A DNA stretch of 22,577 nucleotides from a virus. The stretch covers positions 1-22,577 of IMG/VR virus record IMGVR_UViG_3300032229_000774; one strand, written 5' to 3'. Position numbers and translations under genes: made by a program. The notes under the pieces were generated by a model. The model had not been told where the DNA came from. It did not search any database and worked only from the letters and a program-made list of their open reading frames with translations. Numbering within the stretch: the first letter of the stretch is position 1; each line of letters opens with the position of its first letter. Below are positions 12,574-21,104 of the stretch, piece after piece.

Positions 12574-13893
12574 TTATACTGGGTGATAATGAATGTGGTT
12601 AGTGCGATATTCTTCAACTACTTCTGCAATGTAATCGATCATTTCATCTGTAATCACAGGGGAACAACCAACAAAGAAAACATTGTCAAGAACTTTACAT
12701 GCATTTGGATAATTACGAGCATCTTCTAAATGCTTGTATGCAGGATGCATTAAAATATTTCCTGCAAAATAATTACGAGTTTGAACTTTGTGATTTTCAA
12801 GCCATTTGACTAAACTTGATTTCTCATACTCACAAACAATTGGTACACCAAACCAACTTGTTTCTGCTTCAGGTCTTTCATCAATCACTCTAGTGAAAGG
12901 AAGAGTTTCAAAAATCTTTTGAAGACGTTCTTTATTATGGCGGCGTTTCTGGTGAATTTCCTCAGTTTTAGTTAACTGAACTTGACCAATTGCACCCTGA
13001 AGATCTGCTGGTTTAAGATTATATCCAATATTACCAAAAACGTATTTGTGATCTACAATTTCATTGTATCCTTCAAGCCAATAATCAAATCTTTTTCCAC
13101 ACACACCACACTCTAAAAGATTTTGTGATCCTACACAATAACAATCACGACCCCACCAGGCAAAAGAACGAGCAATATCTACAATCTCTTTAATGTTGGA
13201 AGAAACCATCCCACCTTCAATTGTGGAAATATGGTGTGCAGGATAAAAAGAGCAAGATGCAGCAACTGCATGTTTGGTCAAATATTCATCCCGCCACTTG
13301 GATCCAAGACTGTCGCAATTGTCAGAAATAAGTTTGATATTGTACCGATGACAAATATCAAGAAGTTTGTCATAGTCATAAGGATTTCCAAGAACTGGTG
13401 ATGAAAATACTGCTCTAGTTCTTGTTGTGATTTTTGATTGTATTTGATCCAAATCCCAATTAAGATCAGAATAATCAATATCGACAAAAACTGGTTTGAG
13501 ATTATTTTGAATAATTGGATTAATCGTTGTCGGAAACCCGCATACACAAACAATAATTTCATCACCATCTTTCCATTCAAAATACTTCTTAAGAGCAGCA
13601 ATCATTACGAGATTAGCAGAACTGCCAGAATTTACCATCACAGAATGACCAAATCCAAACTGTTTTGAAAATTGACGTTCAAACTTATTAACTTCCTCAC
13701 CAGAAGGAAGCCATTTTCCACTCAAAAGAGTTGTAATTGCTGCTGCGACTTCTCTCTCATCCCAATAGGGTCCAGAGTAATAAACATTACTTTTACCCTT
13801 TTCATAATAATTATTACAAATATAAGGAAAAAGTTTTTCACCTTTGTCCTGCAAATTTTTGATAAATGATGAAACTTCGTTTTCTACCGACAT
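12574..13893 (-). CDS. RfbH/E1-like PLP [2Fe-2S] sugar-nucleotide 3-dehydratase (439 aa)
   Basis: This is a DegT/DnrJ/EryC1/StrS-fold PLP protein. Where aminotransferases carry the Lys that binds PLP, it has SFYPAHHI (H220, H221), the hallmark of CDP-4-keto-6-deoxyglucose 3-dehydrase E1 (RfbH/DdhC). PLP-pocket residues include NSGSSAN (88-94) and D191. C193 in DNCDSLGS, then C251 and C253 (GRDCYC), and C262 and C265 (ECGVCGKRF) correspond to the Cys ligands of the E1 [2Fe-2S] cluster, although the last spacing is longer here. E1 enzymes remove the C3 hydroxyl during 3,6-dideoxyhexose synthesis and need an E3 reductase, which is not seen in this window. Length and the GYNLKPADLQGAIG block also fit RfbH. 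It overlaps the downstream frame of the reductase gene by 10 bases. Confidence 0.85.
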   Translation of the reverse strand: MSVENEVSSFIKNLQDKGEKLFPYICNNYYEKGKSNVYYSGPYWDEREVAAAITTLLSGKWLPSGEEVNKFERQFSKQFGFGHSVMVNSGSSANLVMIAALKKYFEWKDGDEIIVCVCGFPTTINPIIQNNLKPVFVDIDYSDLNWDLDQIQSKITTRTRAVFSSPVLGNPYDYDKLLDICHRYNIKLISDNCDSLGSKWRDEYLTKHAVAASCSFYPAHHISTIEGGMVSSNIKEIVDIARSFAWWGRDCYCVGSQNLLECGVCGKRFDYWLEGYNEIVDHKYVFGNIGYNLKPADLQGAIGQVQLTKTEEIHQKRRHNKERLQKIFETLPFTRVIDERPEAETSWFGVPIVCEYEKSSLVKWLENHKVQTRNYFAGNILMHPAYKHLEDARNYPNACKVLDNVFFVGCSPVITDEMIDYIAEVVEEYRTNHIHYHPV

Positions 13894-14702
13894 AATTCTT
13901 GAATAATTAAATCATTACTAATTTCCTGAGTAAATCCAAGTCCTTTCAATTTGGAAGTATCCATCCAGAAACTTTCAGTTTGAACAATCTTATGAAACTC
14001 AGGGGTTGGTTTACTTAAAATATTTGAAGTAGATCCTAAGTAAGTCTTTGATGCTTCTATTATATCAGAGACCCTAGTTGGTTGTCCACTACCAATGTTA
14101 TATATTTCATTAAAATTTCCTTCCCTACACACCAACTCAATTGCTTTACACACATCATTGACATGCATTACATCACGATAAGCCCCGCCACCATCATAAA
14201 GATATACATCTTCATTTTTTTTCAATAAATCAATCATGTATGTAAGTGCATTCTTTTTAGCAGATACATTACCATCTCCTTTACCAAGAACATTACACAA
14301 ACGTAAAATTCTATACTTTACATTATAAGTTCTACAAAAAGAAATTAAAATTTCCTCTGCCGCTCTCTTAGTAATTGAATAGAATCCAGTTGGTTTACAG
14401 ACATCTGCTTCCCGTGCAGGAAGCGGTCCATCACCATAAACAAACCAAGAACTAATATAGTTAATGGTATACTCAGAATTCCTACAGTGATCAAGAACTT
14501 CGCAAAAAACTTTAAGGTTAGTTTCAACATCTAAAGTAATATTTGAGTGTACATTATAATTATGCGTCGTTGAAATAAAATAAAGGAGATTATTTGTTTG
14601 TGGTTTTCTTTCTTCTCTTTGTTGCTCTAGAATAAGATCTGGGAAAAGATTACAGAAGTTACTTCCAACAAATCCAGAAGATCCATAAACAGAATATGTC
14701 AT
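13884..14702 (-). CDS. Extended SDR, NAD(P)-dependent sugar-nucleotide reductase/epimerase (272 aa)
   Basis: The start ATG 14702 (MTYSVYGSSGFVGSNFCNLF) makes an ATGA junction with the preceding fucosyltransferase-like gene and puts the Rossmann motif GSSGFVG at residues 7-13. Catalytic features of extended SDRs follow: a Ser pair before WFVYGDG, and YSITK for the YxxxK pair, then the substrate-side blocks LRLCNVLGKGDG and YRDVMHVNDVCKAI. Members act on nucleotide sugars such as CDP-3,6-dideoxyhexoses (paratose or abequose synthase, tyvelose epimerase), GDP-fucose or UDP-sugars. Being next to the E1-like dehydratase favours a keto-reductase or epimerase in the dideoxyhexose route, but the sequence does not fix this. 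Confidence 0.85.
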   Translation of the reverse strand: MTYSVYGSSGFVGSNFCNLFPDLILEQQREERKPQTNNLLYFISTTHNYNVHSNITLDVETNLKVFCEVLDHCRNSEYTINYISSWFVYGDGPLPAREADVCKPTGFYSITKRAAEEILISFCRTYNVKYRILRLCNVLGKGDGNVSAKKNALTYMIDLLKKNEDVYLYDGGGAYRDVMHVNDVCKAIELVCREGNFNEIYNIGSGQPTRVSDIIEASKTYLGSTSNILSKPTPEFHKIVQTESFWMDTSKLKGLGFTQEISNDLIIQELCR

Positions 14703-15490
14703 ACAATTATCCATCTTTCAGGAATTAAATCTCCGGTGCTTTTATCTGCATTTCCAGGACCAAACCATTTAGAAGGAGCAACAACTTTCCTAGAATTAGC
14801 AAGCCATGCACCCCACCAACTAAAAGAACTATTTGCAATAATATGATCCGAACACAGTGTCATTAGACAAAGATCTACAGCATTATCAGTATTTTCCGAA
14901 ATCATAAAACGATCATCAGAAAAAATTGATTGTTGCTGACACCATTCAGGATCATCAGAAAAAACAATTACAGTTCTATTGTTATCAAAGTTCTTTAGTG
15001 CCTCTTCATAATACTCAAGATCAAGAGCAGTATGATTAGGGTTTGTCGTATAGTCAGTACGACGAACATGCAATGAAATAGGAGATTCAATTCCAGACAT
15101 CATTTCTCGACACGGTTCAAGAATGTGTTGCCTGAAAGTAAAATCTTCTTTAATACTATGAGCAATATGAGAAAAATATTTTTCCGATTGGAAAAATCCC
15201 CACAATGAAATATCATTTGGGCATTGATTGAAGAGAAGAGGATCAAATCCAAAAGTAGTTTCTTTTGCTACTGGAGCATGTCCCATATCAAGATACTTGA
15301 CATTTTTGGGAGGAAGATGATGAAGTTCAAAAACTTCAAATAATTGGTGATCCTGCCAAACGTCTCTAAAATTGGAAGGAGGAATTCCAAAATCATATCC
15401 ACGATTAGCAGCAATGCCACGAAGACTTGCATACTGGAACATTTGATTCCCAAGTCTTCCAAGTTTACCAAGATAATTAAACGCTAACAT
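14699..15490 (-). CDS. GT11 fucosyltransferase-like protein, copy A (263 aa)
   Basis: GT11 (alpha-1,2-fucosyltransferase) marks are clear: GRLGNQMFQYASLRGIA near the N-terminus, LHVRRTDY (the HxRRxD GDP-fucose motif) in the middle, and NSSFSWWGAWLA near the C-terminus. The enzymes transfer fucose, or a similar deoxysugar, from a GDP-sugar to a galactose-like acceptor. A second copy lies two genes upstream, sharing the same blocks but clearly diverged, so this is an old duplication or two independent acquisitions. It overlaps the upstream gene by 14 bases and its TGA overlaps the SDR start. Confidence 0.92.
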   Translation of the reverse strand: MLAFNYLGKLGRLGNQMFQYASLRGIAANRGYDFGIPPSNFRDVWQDHQLFEVFELHHLPPKNVKYLDMGHAPVAKETTFGFDPLLFNQCPNDISLWGFFQSEKYFSHIAHSIKEDFTFRQHILEPCREMMSGIESPISLHVRRTDYTTNPNHTALDLEYYEEALKNFDNNRTVIVFSDDPEWCQQQSIFSDDRFMISENTDNAVDLCLMTLCSDHIIANSSFSWWGAWLANSRKVVAPSKWFGPGNADKSTGDLIPERWIIV

Positions 15491-16301
15491 TAAGTTCTCT
15501 CCTTCTGTTTACGACGTATGGTTGATGTTCAAAATAATCAATTAAATCATTTTTGGACTGTTCACGAATCCATCTCCACAAATTATCATTTTGGATAAAT
15601 TTAGGATTGTGATAATGTGAATTATGAGTTCTTCCGTGTTCAAAGTGGAAAATATGAGAATCAACTCTTCCGACATTATATCCTAGACTATTAAATCTAA
15701 AATAGAATTCGCAATCTTCTGCTCCCCATGAAAGAAAACTTTCATTCCACATATAACCTTCAATTACTTTAGCACGATTATAGAATTGTGTCCATCCAAT
15801 TGTAGAGGCTTCATGGCGGCAGCGTGGAGCAATCACATTCAGATCAAATCCACTTTCCAAAAATTGTTCAAAAACTGGAACAGGGTAATCTACTTGATAT
15901 TGATAAATTCCACAACCATATGGATATACAACATCAAACTGCCCGTTTTTAATTAAATCATATGCAAGTTGATGACTTTCAACTGGATATATGACATCAA
16001 CATCATGACTAGCAACAATTTCAGTATCAGCGGCAACAATTAAATCGTTTAGATATCTCGTCTTATGAAAAATATCTTCATCATTTTCTTCAAAAATATG
16101 CCGTAAATTTACAGTACTAACATATCTTTCAATATATGGAATTGCCTTTTCAGCAAATACCGACTTCTTATCAACTTCCTTAACTATAACTTTTGCTTTT
16201 GGAAATTTAGTCAAAAGGTAAGTTACAGAAGTAATAATATTTTTTAATCTGTCTTCCGTTTCAATTCTAGTAGGAAGAATATAAGTAATGTCGTTCATCA
16301 T
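15477..16301 (-). CDS. GT-A-fold glycosyltransferase with GT7-like C-terminal block (274 aa)
   Basis: The opening MMNDITYILPTRIETEDRLK reads as the first Rossmann strand of a GT2-like fold. SHDVDVIYP carries the DXD metal site, and SWGAEDCEFYFRFNSLGYNV is the W-G-x-E-D block shared by GT2 enzymes and the C-terminal domain of galactosyltransferases (GT7). The tail is rich in His and Tyr. It likely moves a galactose- or GalNAc-like sugar from a UDP donor, an inference from this block. ATG 16301 overlaps the TGA of the upstream GT11 gene. A second Met directly follows and could also serve as start. Confidence 0.8.
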   Translation of the reverse strand: MMNDITYILPTRIETEDRLKNIITSVTYLLTKFPKAKVIVKEVDKKSVFAEKAIPYIERYVSTVNLRHIFEENDEDIFHKTRYLNDLIVAADTEIVASHDVDVIYPVESHQLAYDLIKNGQFDVVYPYGCGIYQYQVDYPVPVFEQFLESGFDLNVIAPRCRHEASTIGWTQFYNRAKVIEGYMWNESFLSWGAEDCEFYFRFNSLGYNVGRVDSHIFHFEHGRTHNSHYHNPKFIQNDNLWRWIREQSKNDLIDYFEHQPYVVNRRRELNVSV

Positions 16302-17149
16302 TCCACCTCAATTTGAATCCATCTTTCTGGAATTAAATCACCCATATAATAGTGATTATATTTTTCACCAAACCAACGTTTAGGAGCTACAATAGGTTGT
16401 GTTGGATTTTCAATCAACCATGAACCCCACCAACTCATGGAACTATTGGCTATAATTCCTCCAGTGCAAAGAGACATCATACACATATCAAAATATGGAA
16501 TTAGTGCATGTTGTTTCCCATCGTTTGTGTCACACTTCTGAGGATACCTTTCATCATATTCAGAAAGCATAAAACGTTCATCAGAAAAGATTTCTTGTTG
16601 TTTACACCATTCAATATCATCAGAAAAAACTAATACTGGAGATGATGCATCAAAATGAGTAAGTGCTTTTTGATAATAACTAATTGGGCAAATGGGATGT
16701 GCATATTGATGATTAATATAATCACCACGACGAACATGTAGAAAAATTGGATTGTCTAGTTCAGACATTATTTCTTTACATGGTTCCAAGATTTCCTTTT
16801 TAAAGGTAAAGTCTTTACGAATCACATCTGCAACATTTTCAAAGTATTTTTCACTTTGAAAATAATCATGAAGATTTACATTATTTGGAAGATTGCGAAC
16901 AAATTCTCCATCATAATGAAAACATCCAGTTTCAACGCTATGACGATTAACATATCCAAAGTTTTCATCTTTCACCGAACTCATCTCAAAACAGTCAAAA
17001 AGACCATAGTTTGAGTCACCATAAGTATCTGGTTTTGGAACAACCCATTCATATCCTCTGGCCGCCGCAATTCCACGAAGACCTGCATACTGGAACATTT
17101 GATTTCCAAGTCTTCCGTTTGATCCTAATCGATTATAACCAATTGGCAT
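16298..17149 (-). CDS. GT11 fucosyltransferase-like protein, copy B (283 aa)
   Basis: The same GT11 signature occurs as in the copy at 14699-15490: GRLGNQMFQYAGLRGIAAA, LHVRRGDY and NSSMSWWGSWL. It has an extra segment around EYDERYPQKCDTNDGKQHAL near the donor site that copy A lacks, so acceptor or regulation may differ. It shares one base (TAATG) with the upstream GT10-like gene. Both copies end in a similar DLIPERWI stretch, which supports common ancestry. Confidence 0.92.
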   Translation of the reverse strand: MPIGYNRLGSNGRLGNQMFQYAGLRGIAAARGYEWVVPKPDTYGDSNYGLFDCFEMSSVKDENFGYVNRHSVETGCFHYDGEFVRNLPNNVNLHDYFQSEKYFENVADVIRKDFTFKKEILEPCKEIMSELDNPIFLHVRRGDYINHQYAHPICPISYYQKALTHFDASSPVLVFSDDIEWCKQQEIFSDERFMLSEYDERYPQKCDTNDGKQHALIPYFDMCMMSLCTGGIIANSSMSWWGSWLIENPTQPIVAPKRWFGEKYNHYYMGDLIPERWIQIEVE

Positions 17150-17961
17150 TACTCCACCTCTTTAAAATAGTTAAGATAAAGAAAATCTTCAAGAACTTCA
17201 TATTGCTTTGCTCTTTCCAGATTATCTTTGATTGCATCCATTTTACTATAGTATATTTCTTCCGATACGTCAAACTCTTCGGTTAATCGCACAATTCCAT
17301 CCATATTAAAATATTTACCAATATCTGGACTACCAAGATAAACAGGAATTGTTCCAGTTGCAAAACAATCTAAAATCTTTTCTGTAAAATAAGAATCATA
17401 AAATCCATTCTCAATTACAACAGAAAACATATAGTCACACAATCCTTCCTCTTTTAAAGATATTTCATTGAATCCTCTACCATAAAGATCAACTTGATCT
17501 CCAATCATTTCCACCCATTTAAGACGAAGTTTTTGACCAGTCGTCATTTGTTTATTAGATGCAATCATTGAAATCATTTTTGTTTTCTCATAAACTTTAG
17601 GATCACGAATCCAAAATCCTTGAGCAGGGCACCACTTAAATCTCGAATCTAATTCAAGAAGTTCTTGATTATGAGTAAAAATTGTATCATAAACTTTAAA
17701 ATATTCTTGATAATGATTTTTAACAGATGAAAAAACATCTGGTTTAATAAACTTCGATTCTAAAATCCATCCATATTTTTTCCCCTGCACTCCATCAGAA
17801 AAAGCGTAATTGATTGTATCATCAACATAAAAAGTACGTCCAATAGATGAATCCTTCACCCATTGAATATACTTCGATTCTTTTCCATGAACTGAATAGC
17901 CTTTATTACCACCAGTTAGATGTGTAAATGCATCACCAACAAGATTAAATTTTACTTTCAT
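17149..17961 (-). CDS. GT10 fucosyltransferase-like protein, copy A (270 aa)
   Basis: The C-terminal half carries the GT10 (alpha-1,3/4-fucosyltransferase) block: FSVVIENGFYDSYFTEKILD, then CFATGTIPVYLGSPDIGKYF. The first half (VKFNLVGDAFTHLTGGNKGY, ... ILESKFIKPDVF, THNQELLELD) forms the acceptor-side Rossmann domain, shorter than in full GT10 enzymes but complete. Glu in TEK and the Lys following are the usual GDP-fucose contacts. ATG 17961 is coupled to the TGA of the SnoaL-like gene. A second GT10-like gene lies at the right edge. The sugar could be fucose or another GDP-deoxysugar. Confidence 0.88.
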   Translation of the reverse strand: MKVKFNLVGDAFTHLTGGNKGYSVHGKESKYIQWVKDSSIGRTFYVDDTINYAFSDGVQGKKYGWILESKFIKPDVFSSVKNHYQEYFKVYDTIFTHNQELLELDSRFKWCPAQGFWIRDPKVYEKTKMISMIASNKQMTTGQKLRLKWVEMIGDQVDLYGRGFNEISLKEEGLCDYMFSVVIENGFYDSYFTEKILDCFATGTIPVYLGSPDIGKYFNMDGIVRLTEEFDVSEEIYYSKMDAIKDNLERAKQYEVLEDFLYLNYFKEVE

Positions 17962-18296
17962 TTTTTATATGCTTTAATACAATCGATTAACCCATTTTCA
18001 TCAAATGTAATTACATCAACAACTTGCAGTTCTTCTATATTATCACTACCTTTAGATGTTACTTCAATAGCAATTTCCACAGCATAAGAATTGTTTCCAC
18101 CATAGTAACAATATGGATGAACTGAAATGTTATCTACAGAATCAAAAATTCTTTTGTTTGCATTCAAAACATTTTCTTTACCTATTTCGTAAATATCCCA
18201 ATCAGTTAGAATTACGTCATCAGAAAACATTTCAGCAAGACCATCAAGATCTTTGTTAGAGAAAGTTTCAAAATACTGTTTAAGTTTTTCTTCCAT
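17958..18296 (-). CDS. NTF2/SnoaL-like protein (112 aa)
   Basis: This small alpha+beta-cone protein begins MEEKLKQYFETFSNKDLDGL and continues AEMFSDDVILTDW, the typical SnoaL/NTF2 opening, and ends in a beta-rich half (SYAVEIAIEVT, LQVVDVITFDENGLI, IKAYKK). SnoaL-like proteins are either small enzymes or binding proteins. The catalytic pair of polyketide cyclases cannot be confirmed here. It has GAGG ahead of its start and an ATGA junction with the downstream GT10-like gene. A substrate-binding or isomerase role in sugar synthesis is possible but is a guess from context. Confidence 0.8.
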   Translation of the reverse strand: MEEKLKQYFETFSNKDLDGLAEMFSDDVILTDWDIYEIGKENVLNANKRIFDSVDNISVHPYCYYGGNNSYAVEIAIEVTSKGSDNIEELQVVDVITFDENGLIDCIKAYKK

Positions 18297-18299
18297 TTT

Positions 18300-19088
18300 T
18301 TACCTCATGTAATTTTGACGAATAAAGTTTTTAACAGGACAATGGCGACTATAGTTTGTTCTTTTTACACTAAAATATCCTTCATTTCTTTTTTGTTCTA
18401 CTTGTTCAGGGAACAAAAAATGATTTTTAAGTGCACGATTTGAAGGATCATAAGTCCCAAAATGAGCAGGGAATTCCCAAGGTTGACCAGACATGAGAGC
18501 CATATAACCTGGAAAAATGCTAATCATGTCCTGATTATAGTATGTTTGCAAACAAGAGTCAACATTTTGTTTTGCAAGTAACATAGACTCTTTTGTAAGA
18601 GTTAAGCATTCCCAGTTGGATGGCATGGGAGTTTCAATATTGTATTCTTTATACAAATCTTTTGGATCCCAACGTCCATATGGTTGTTGAAGTGGAAAAC
18701 CGATAATGGTTTTATCCATATCTTTTCCTATGTACAATTCATCCCAATTTTCTGCATTATAAAATTGAACATAGTTTACACCTTTTTCGAAATGAATTTT
18801 ATCAATAAAATATTGATTGGCGGAAACTAAACAAAAGTGATCAAAAGAATTAATTTCTTCTACACTTAGAGCATTCAAAACTTTACCATATGCACCAAAG
18901 ATAAAATTAGAATGATTGAGTACACCAGGCATATGACGTACTCTTATTTTTGGATGCTCAATATTTGGATGATTAACAATAAAATCACAATCATCATGAA
19001 AATATTGAATATTCCCAATCATGTCATTGAGATCATCAATATCTTGCTCAAGTGAATGTGCAAAAATAATAAAACAACAACGACTCAT
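18300..19088 (-). CDS. Possible glycosyltransferase, GT14-like (262 aa)
   Basis: The protein opens MSRCCFIIFAHSLEQDIDDL with NMIGNIQYFHDDCDFIVNHP next, a pattern like the start of branching GT14 (xylosyl/GlcNAc) transferases. FDHFCLVSANQYFI resembles their acceptor-facing strand. No clear DXD motif is visible; a WDPKDLYKEYNI segment and the tail HFLFPEQVEQKR are of unknown meaning. Its place in an unbroken run of glycosyltransferases supports a sugar-related role. The family call is weak, and an unrelated fold is possible. Confidence 0.65.
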   Translation of the reverse strand: MSRCCFIIFAHSLEQDIDDLNDMIGNIQYFHDDCDFIVNHPNIEHPKIRVRHMPGVLNHSNFIFGAYGKVLNALSVEEINSFDHFCLVSANQYFIDKIHFEKGVNYVQFYNAENWDELYIGKDMDKTIIGFPLQQPYGRWDPKDLYKEYNIETPMPSNWECLTLTKESMLLAKQNVDSCLQTYYNQDMISIFPGYMALMSGQPWEFPAHFGTYDPSNRALKNHFLFPEQVEQKRNEGYFSVKRTNYSRHCPVKNFIRQNYMR

Positions 19089-19090
19089 TA

Positions 19091-19783
19091 TTATTTCTCA
19101 GTATAATATTCTTTTGGACAACTAATTAAATGTCTGCTGCAAATATCAATATCTGCATCATGCTTACTTCTAAGATTGCCATCTTTCATACCGATCCAAA
19201 ATTCTGCATTATGTCTAAGCGTTGCTTTTTGAGGAGCACCAGGATGATCAATTTCAGAAATTTCAGGAAGTGTTTTAATATAATCCGAATTTGCCCACCA
19301 CATGTTTCCAGAAAAATGTGTAGAATATGGCCAAACTGATTTATCAATTAAATCAACTCCAACAGCATCACAAGTTTCAAGTTCTTTTAGAGATTCTTCA
19401 AACTTATTAATATTTTGATATGTAAGATATTTTCTCCAAGTAGGAATATGAAGATTTCCAGGACTTGTAACACCTCTCAGATGAGTGTAGAGAATTCTGG
19501 TATTAGTTTCACAATTATTGGCAAATTGCTTTAATTTTTTTAAAGTATAAAATTCACCATATTCAACAGATTGTTGAAGATTAGTTGAACTAAGTGGATC
19601 ATAATCAACTTCAATCTTATCGGATTCTGGAATCATTAAATCTTCGTTTCCGACAACACAAAGATTAATCTTATCTGCTGCATCAAAAAGACCCGAGTTT
19701 ATTACCTCAGTAAACATTTCCTCGAAAATTTCTTGGAACTTAAGTGCAGCGACAATGTGAAAGTAAATTGCAATGTTATTCAT
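19091..19783 (-). CDS. Glycosyltransferase-like protein of unnamed type (230 aa)
   Basis: The protein starts MNNIAIYFHIVAALKFQEIF and contains ILYTHLRGVTSPGN followed by WRKYLTYQNI, then CDAVGVDLIDKSVWPYSTHF and GNMWWANSDYIKTLP. This series (His-x-Arg/Lys-Gly, W-R-x-Y, GVDL, HFSGN-WWA) recurs in proteins of glycan clusters from phages, giant viruses and bacteria that I recall only as uncharacterised or putative glycosyltransferases. AAGGAAG precedes the ATG and the start overlaps the upstream TGA. Function is inferred from context. Confidence 0.75.
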   Translation of the reverse strand: MNNIAIYFHIVAALKFQEIFEEMFTEVINSGLFDAADKINLCVVGNEDLMIPESDKIEVDYDPLSSTNLQQSVEYGEFYTLKKLKQFANNCETNTRILYTHLRGVTSPGNLHIPTWRKYLTYQNINKFEESLKELETCDAVGVDLIDKSVWPYSTHFSGNMWWANSDYIKTLPEISEIDHPGAPQKATLRHNAEFWIGMKDGNLRSKHDADIDICSRHLISCPKEYYTEK

Positions 19784-20472
19784 CTTCCTTTAATAAGCAT
19801 AAATTGTTGAATAGCAAGTTCGTCTGGTTCGTCAAACGCACGATCTTTATATTTTAAAAGTCTAACTGAAGAATATTTGTTGATTGAAAAATTATACTTC
19901 TGTCTAATTCTCAACGACCAATCAACATCTTCACTTTGTCCCCATGTTAAATTTTCATTCAATGGAAACTCTGTCATAATATCCTTTTTCCCTACCCAAT
20001 ATGCGCCAGAAAAATACATATATTCTGACAAATGGGTCATGTCATAAGGAATTAAACATCCTCTTTGTCTGGTTACAATACCATCGACAAAATTATCATT
20101 ATGTGGCCAAATGCACCAATCACGATACCTTGTACCATCTTTATTTAACATTCTAGTCATACAGACTTTAAAATCATCACCATAGTGCAAAAATCCTTGA
20201 TACCAATCAGGTTCAAATACAACATAGTCATGAGTATATACTACATTGTCATATTTTGCATTTTCGGTAATTAAATTTTTCTTTTTAGTAATCCATTTCC
20301 TTTTAATGTTTTCATTAAAAGGAATGATTTTTGTTCTCATCCGAGATACATCTGAATTTCCAATAATAAGAATTTCATACTCGGGAATGTTTAAACGCTC
20401 AATACTATCAATTACTAAATGAACATTATGATCTTCTTGCCCAGAAGATATGATTCCAAAAGTAAATTTCAT
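19780..20472 (-). CDS. GT2-like glycosyltransferase (230 aa)
   Basis: The start MKFTFGIISSGQEDHNVHLV with INIP/IEYEILIIGNSDVS forms the GT-A donor strand pair. THDYVVFEPDWYQGF is the acidic metal-binding region, and WGQSEDVDWSLRIRQKYNF is the E-D block expected of GT2 enzymes. The HDY replaces a classic DXD. It shares an ATGA junction with the following gene. The donor cannot be told. Confidence 0.85.
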   Translation of the reverse strand: MKFTFGIISSGQEDHNVHLVIDSIERLNIPEYEILIIGNSDVSRMRTKIIPFNENIKRKWITKKKNLITENAKYDNVVYTHDYVVFEPDWYQGFLHYGDDFKVCMTRMLNKDGTRYRDWCIWPHNDNFVDGIVTRQRGCLIPYDMTHLSEYMYFSGAYWVGKKDIMTEFPLNENLTWGQSEDVDWSLRIRQKYNFSINKYSSVRLLKYKDRAFDEPDELAIQQFMLIKGR

Positions 20473-20474
20473 AC

Positions 20475-21104
20475 TTAAAAACCCATTCCATATTTTTTAT
20501 CTACTTCTACAAGTGTAGATGTTGTACCATCATTATCTTGATAGGTTAATTGAGGAATTGCCAAATGATATTGGGTTCCATATGTACTATGTAGTTGTGC
20601 AAATGCACCGTCAGCTGTCCAAAGAAGATCTTTATTAATCTCAAGTATTTTTTCGGCGCAATGATTTCTAACGTTCATACTGTGCGTCCAACCAACACTT
20701 CCATTAGACAGATTTAATTTATTTGAATATGGAGATGTGAATGGGCAATCATATCCCAAATAAAATACCGCATAATTTTCAGGAAGTTCAGAATAATACT
20801 CAGGTAATTCTACTACATTTTCGTTAAAAACACAATCATCTTCCAGAATCAAAACATTGTCCAAATTTTCATCAATCATTTTTTGATAAATTTGGTAATG
20901 ACTTAATGCACACCCAAGTTGACCTCGTGTTAATCTAGATCCTTTTGATCGATAATATTCAACATCAATATCTCTACCATATGCACCATAAAAAAATTCG
21001 TATTCAACTCCTGCAAGTCTTTGTTTCATATTTTCAATTCGATCATCAAATGAAGGAATTGTAATCACTAAAATTTTATCAAAAATTTCATTAAGAATTT
21101 TCAT
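20475..21104 (-). CDS. Glycosyltransferase family 25-like protein, second copy (209 aa)
   Basis: LVITIPSFDDRIENMKQRLA, RGQLGCALSHYQIYQKMI and LILEDDCVFNENVVELPEYY mark a GT25 enzyme with the EDD metal site. It is about 65 residues shorter than the copy at 11739-12569, mainly at the C-terminus, and ends at a clean TAA three bases before the next ATG. The start overlaps the upstream TGA. The two copies are clearly diverged, so different sugars or acceptors are likely. Confidence 0.88.
   Translation of the reverse strand: MKILNEIFDKILVITIPSFDDRIENMKQRLAGVEYEFFYGAYGRDIDVEYYRSKGSRLTRGQLGCALSHYQIYQKMIDENLDNVLILEDDCVFNENVVELPEYYSELPENYAVFYLGYDCPFTSPYSNKLNLSNGSVGWTHSMNVRNHCAEKILEINKDLLWTADGAFAQLHSTYGTQYHLAIPQLTYQDNDGTTSTLVEVDKKYGMGF

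Noticed and set aside
12569-12617. Extended N-terminus of the GT25-like protein
   Set aside because: The extension overlaps the dehydratase gene; the ATG at 12569 follows its stop and begins the conserved part.
12574-13893. Ordinary sugar aminotransferase
   Set aside because: The PLP Lys is replaced by His within SFYPAHHI and the iron-sulfur Cys set is present, pointing to an E1-type dehydratase.
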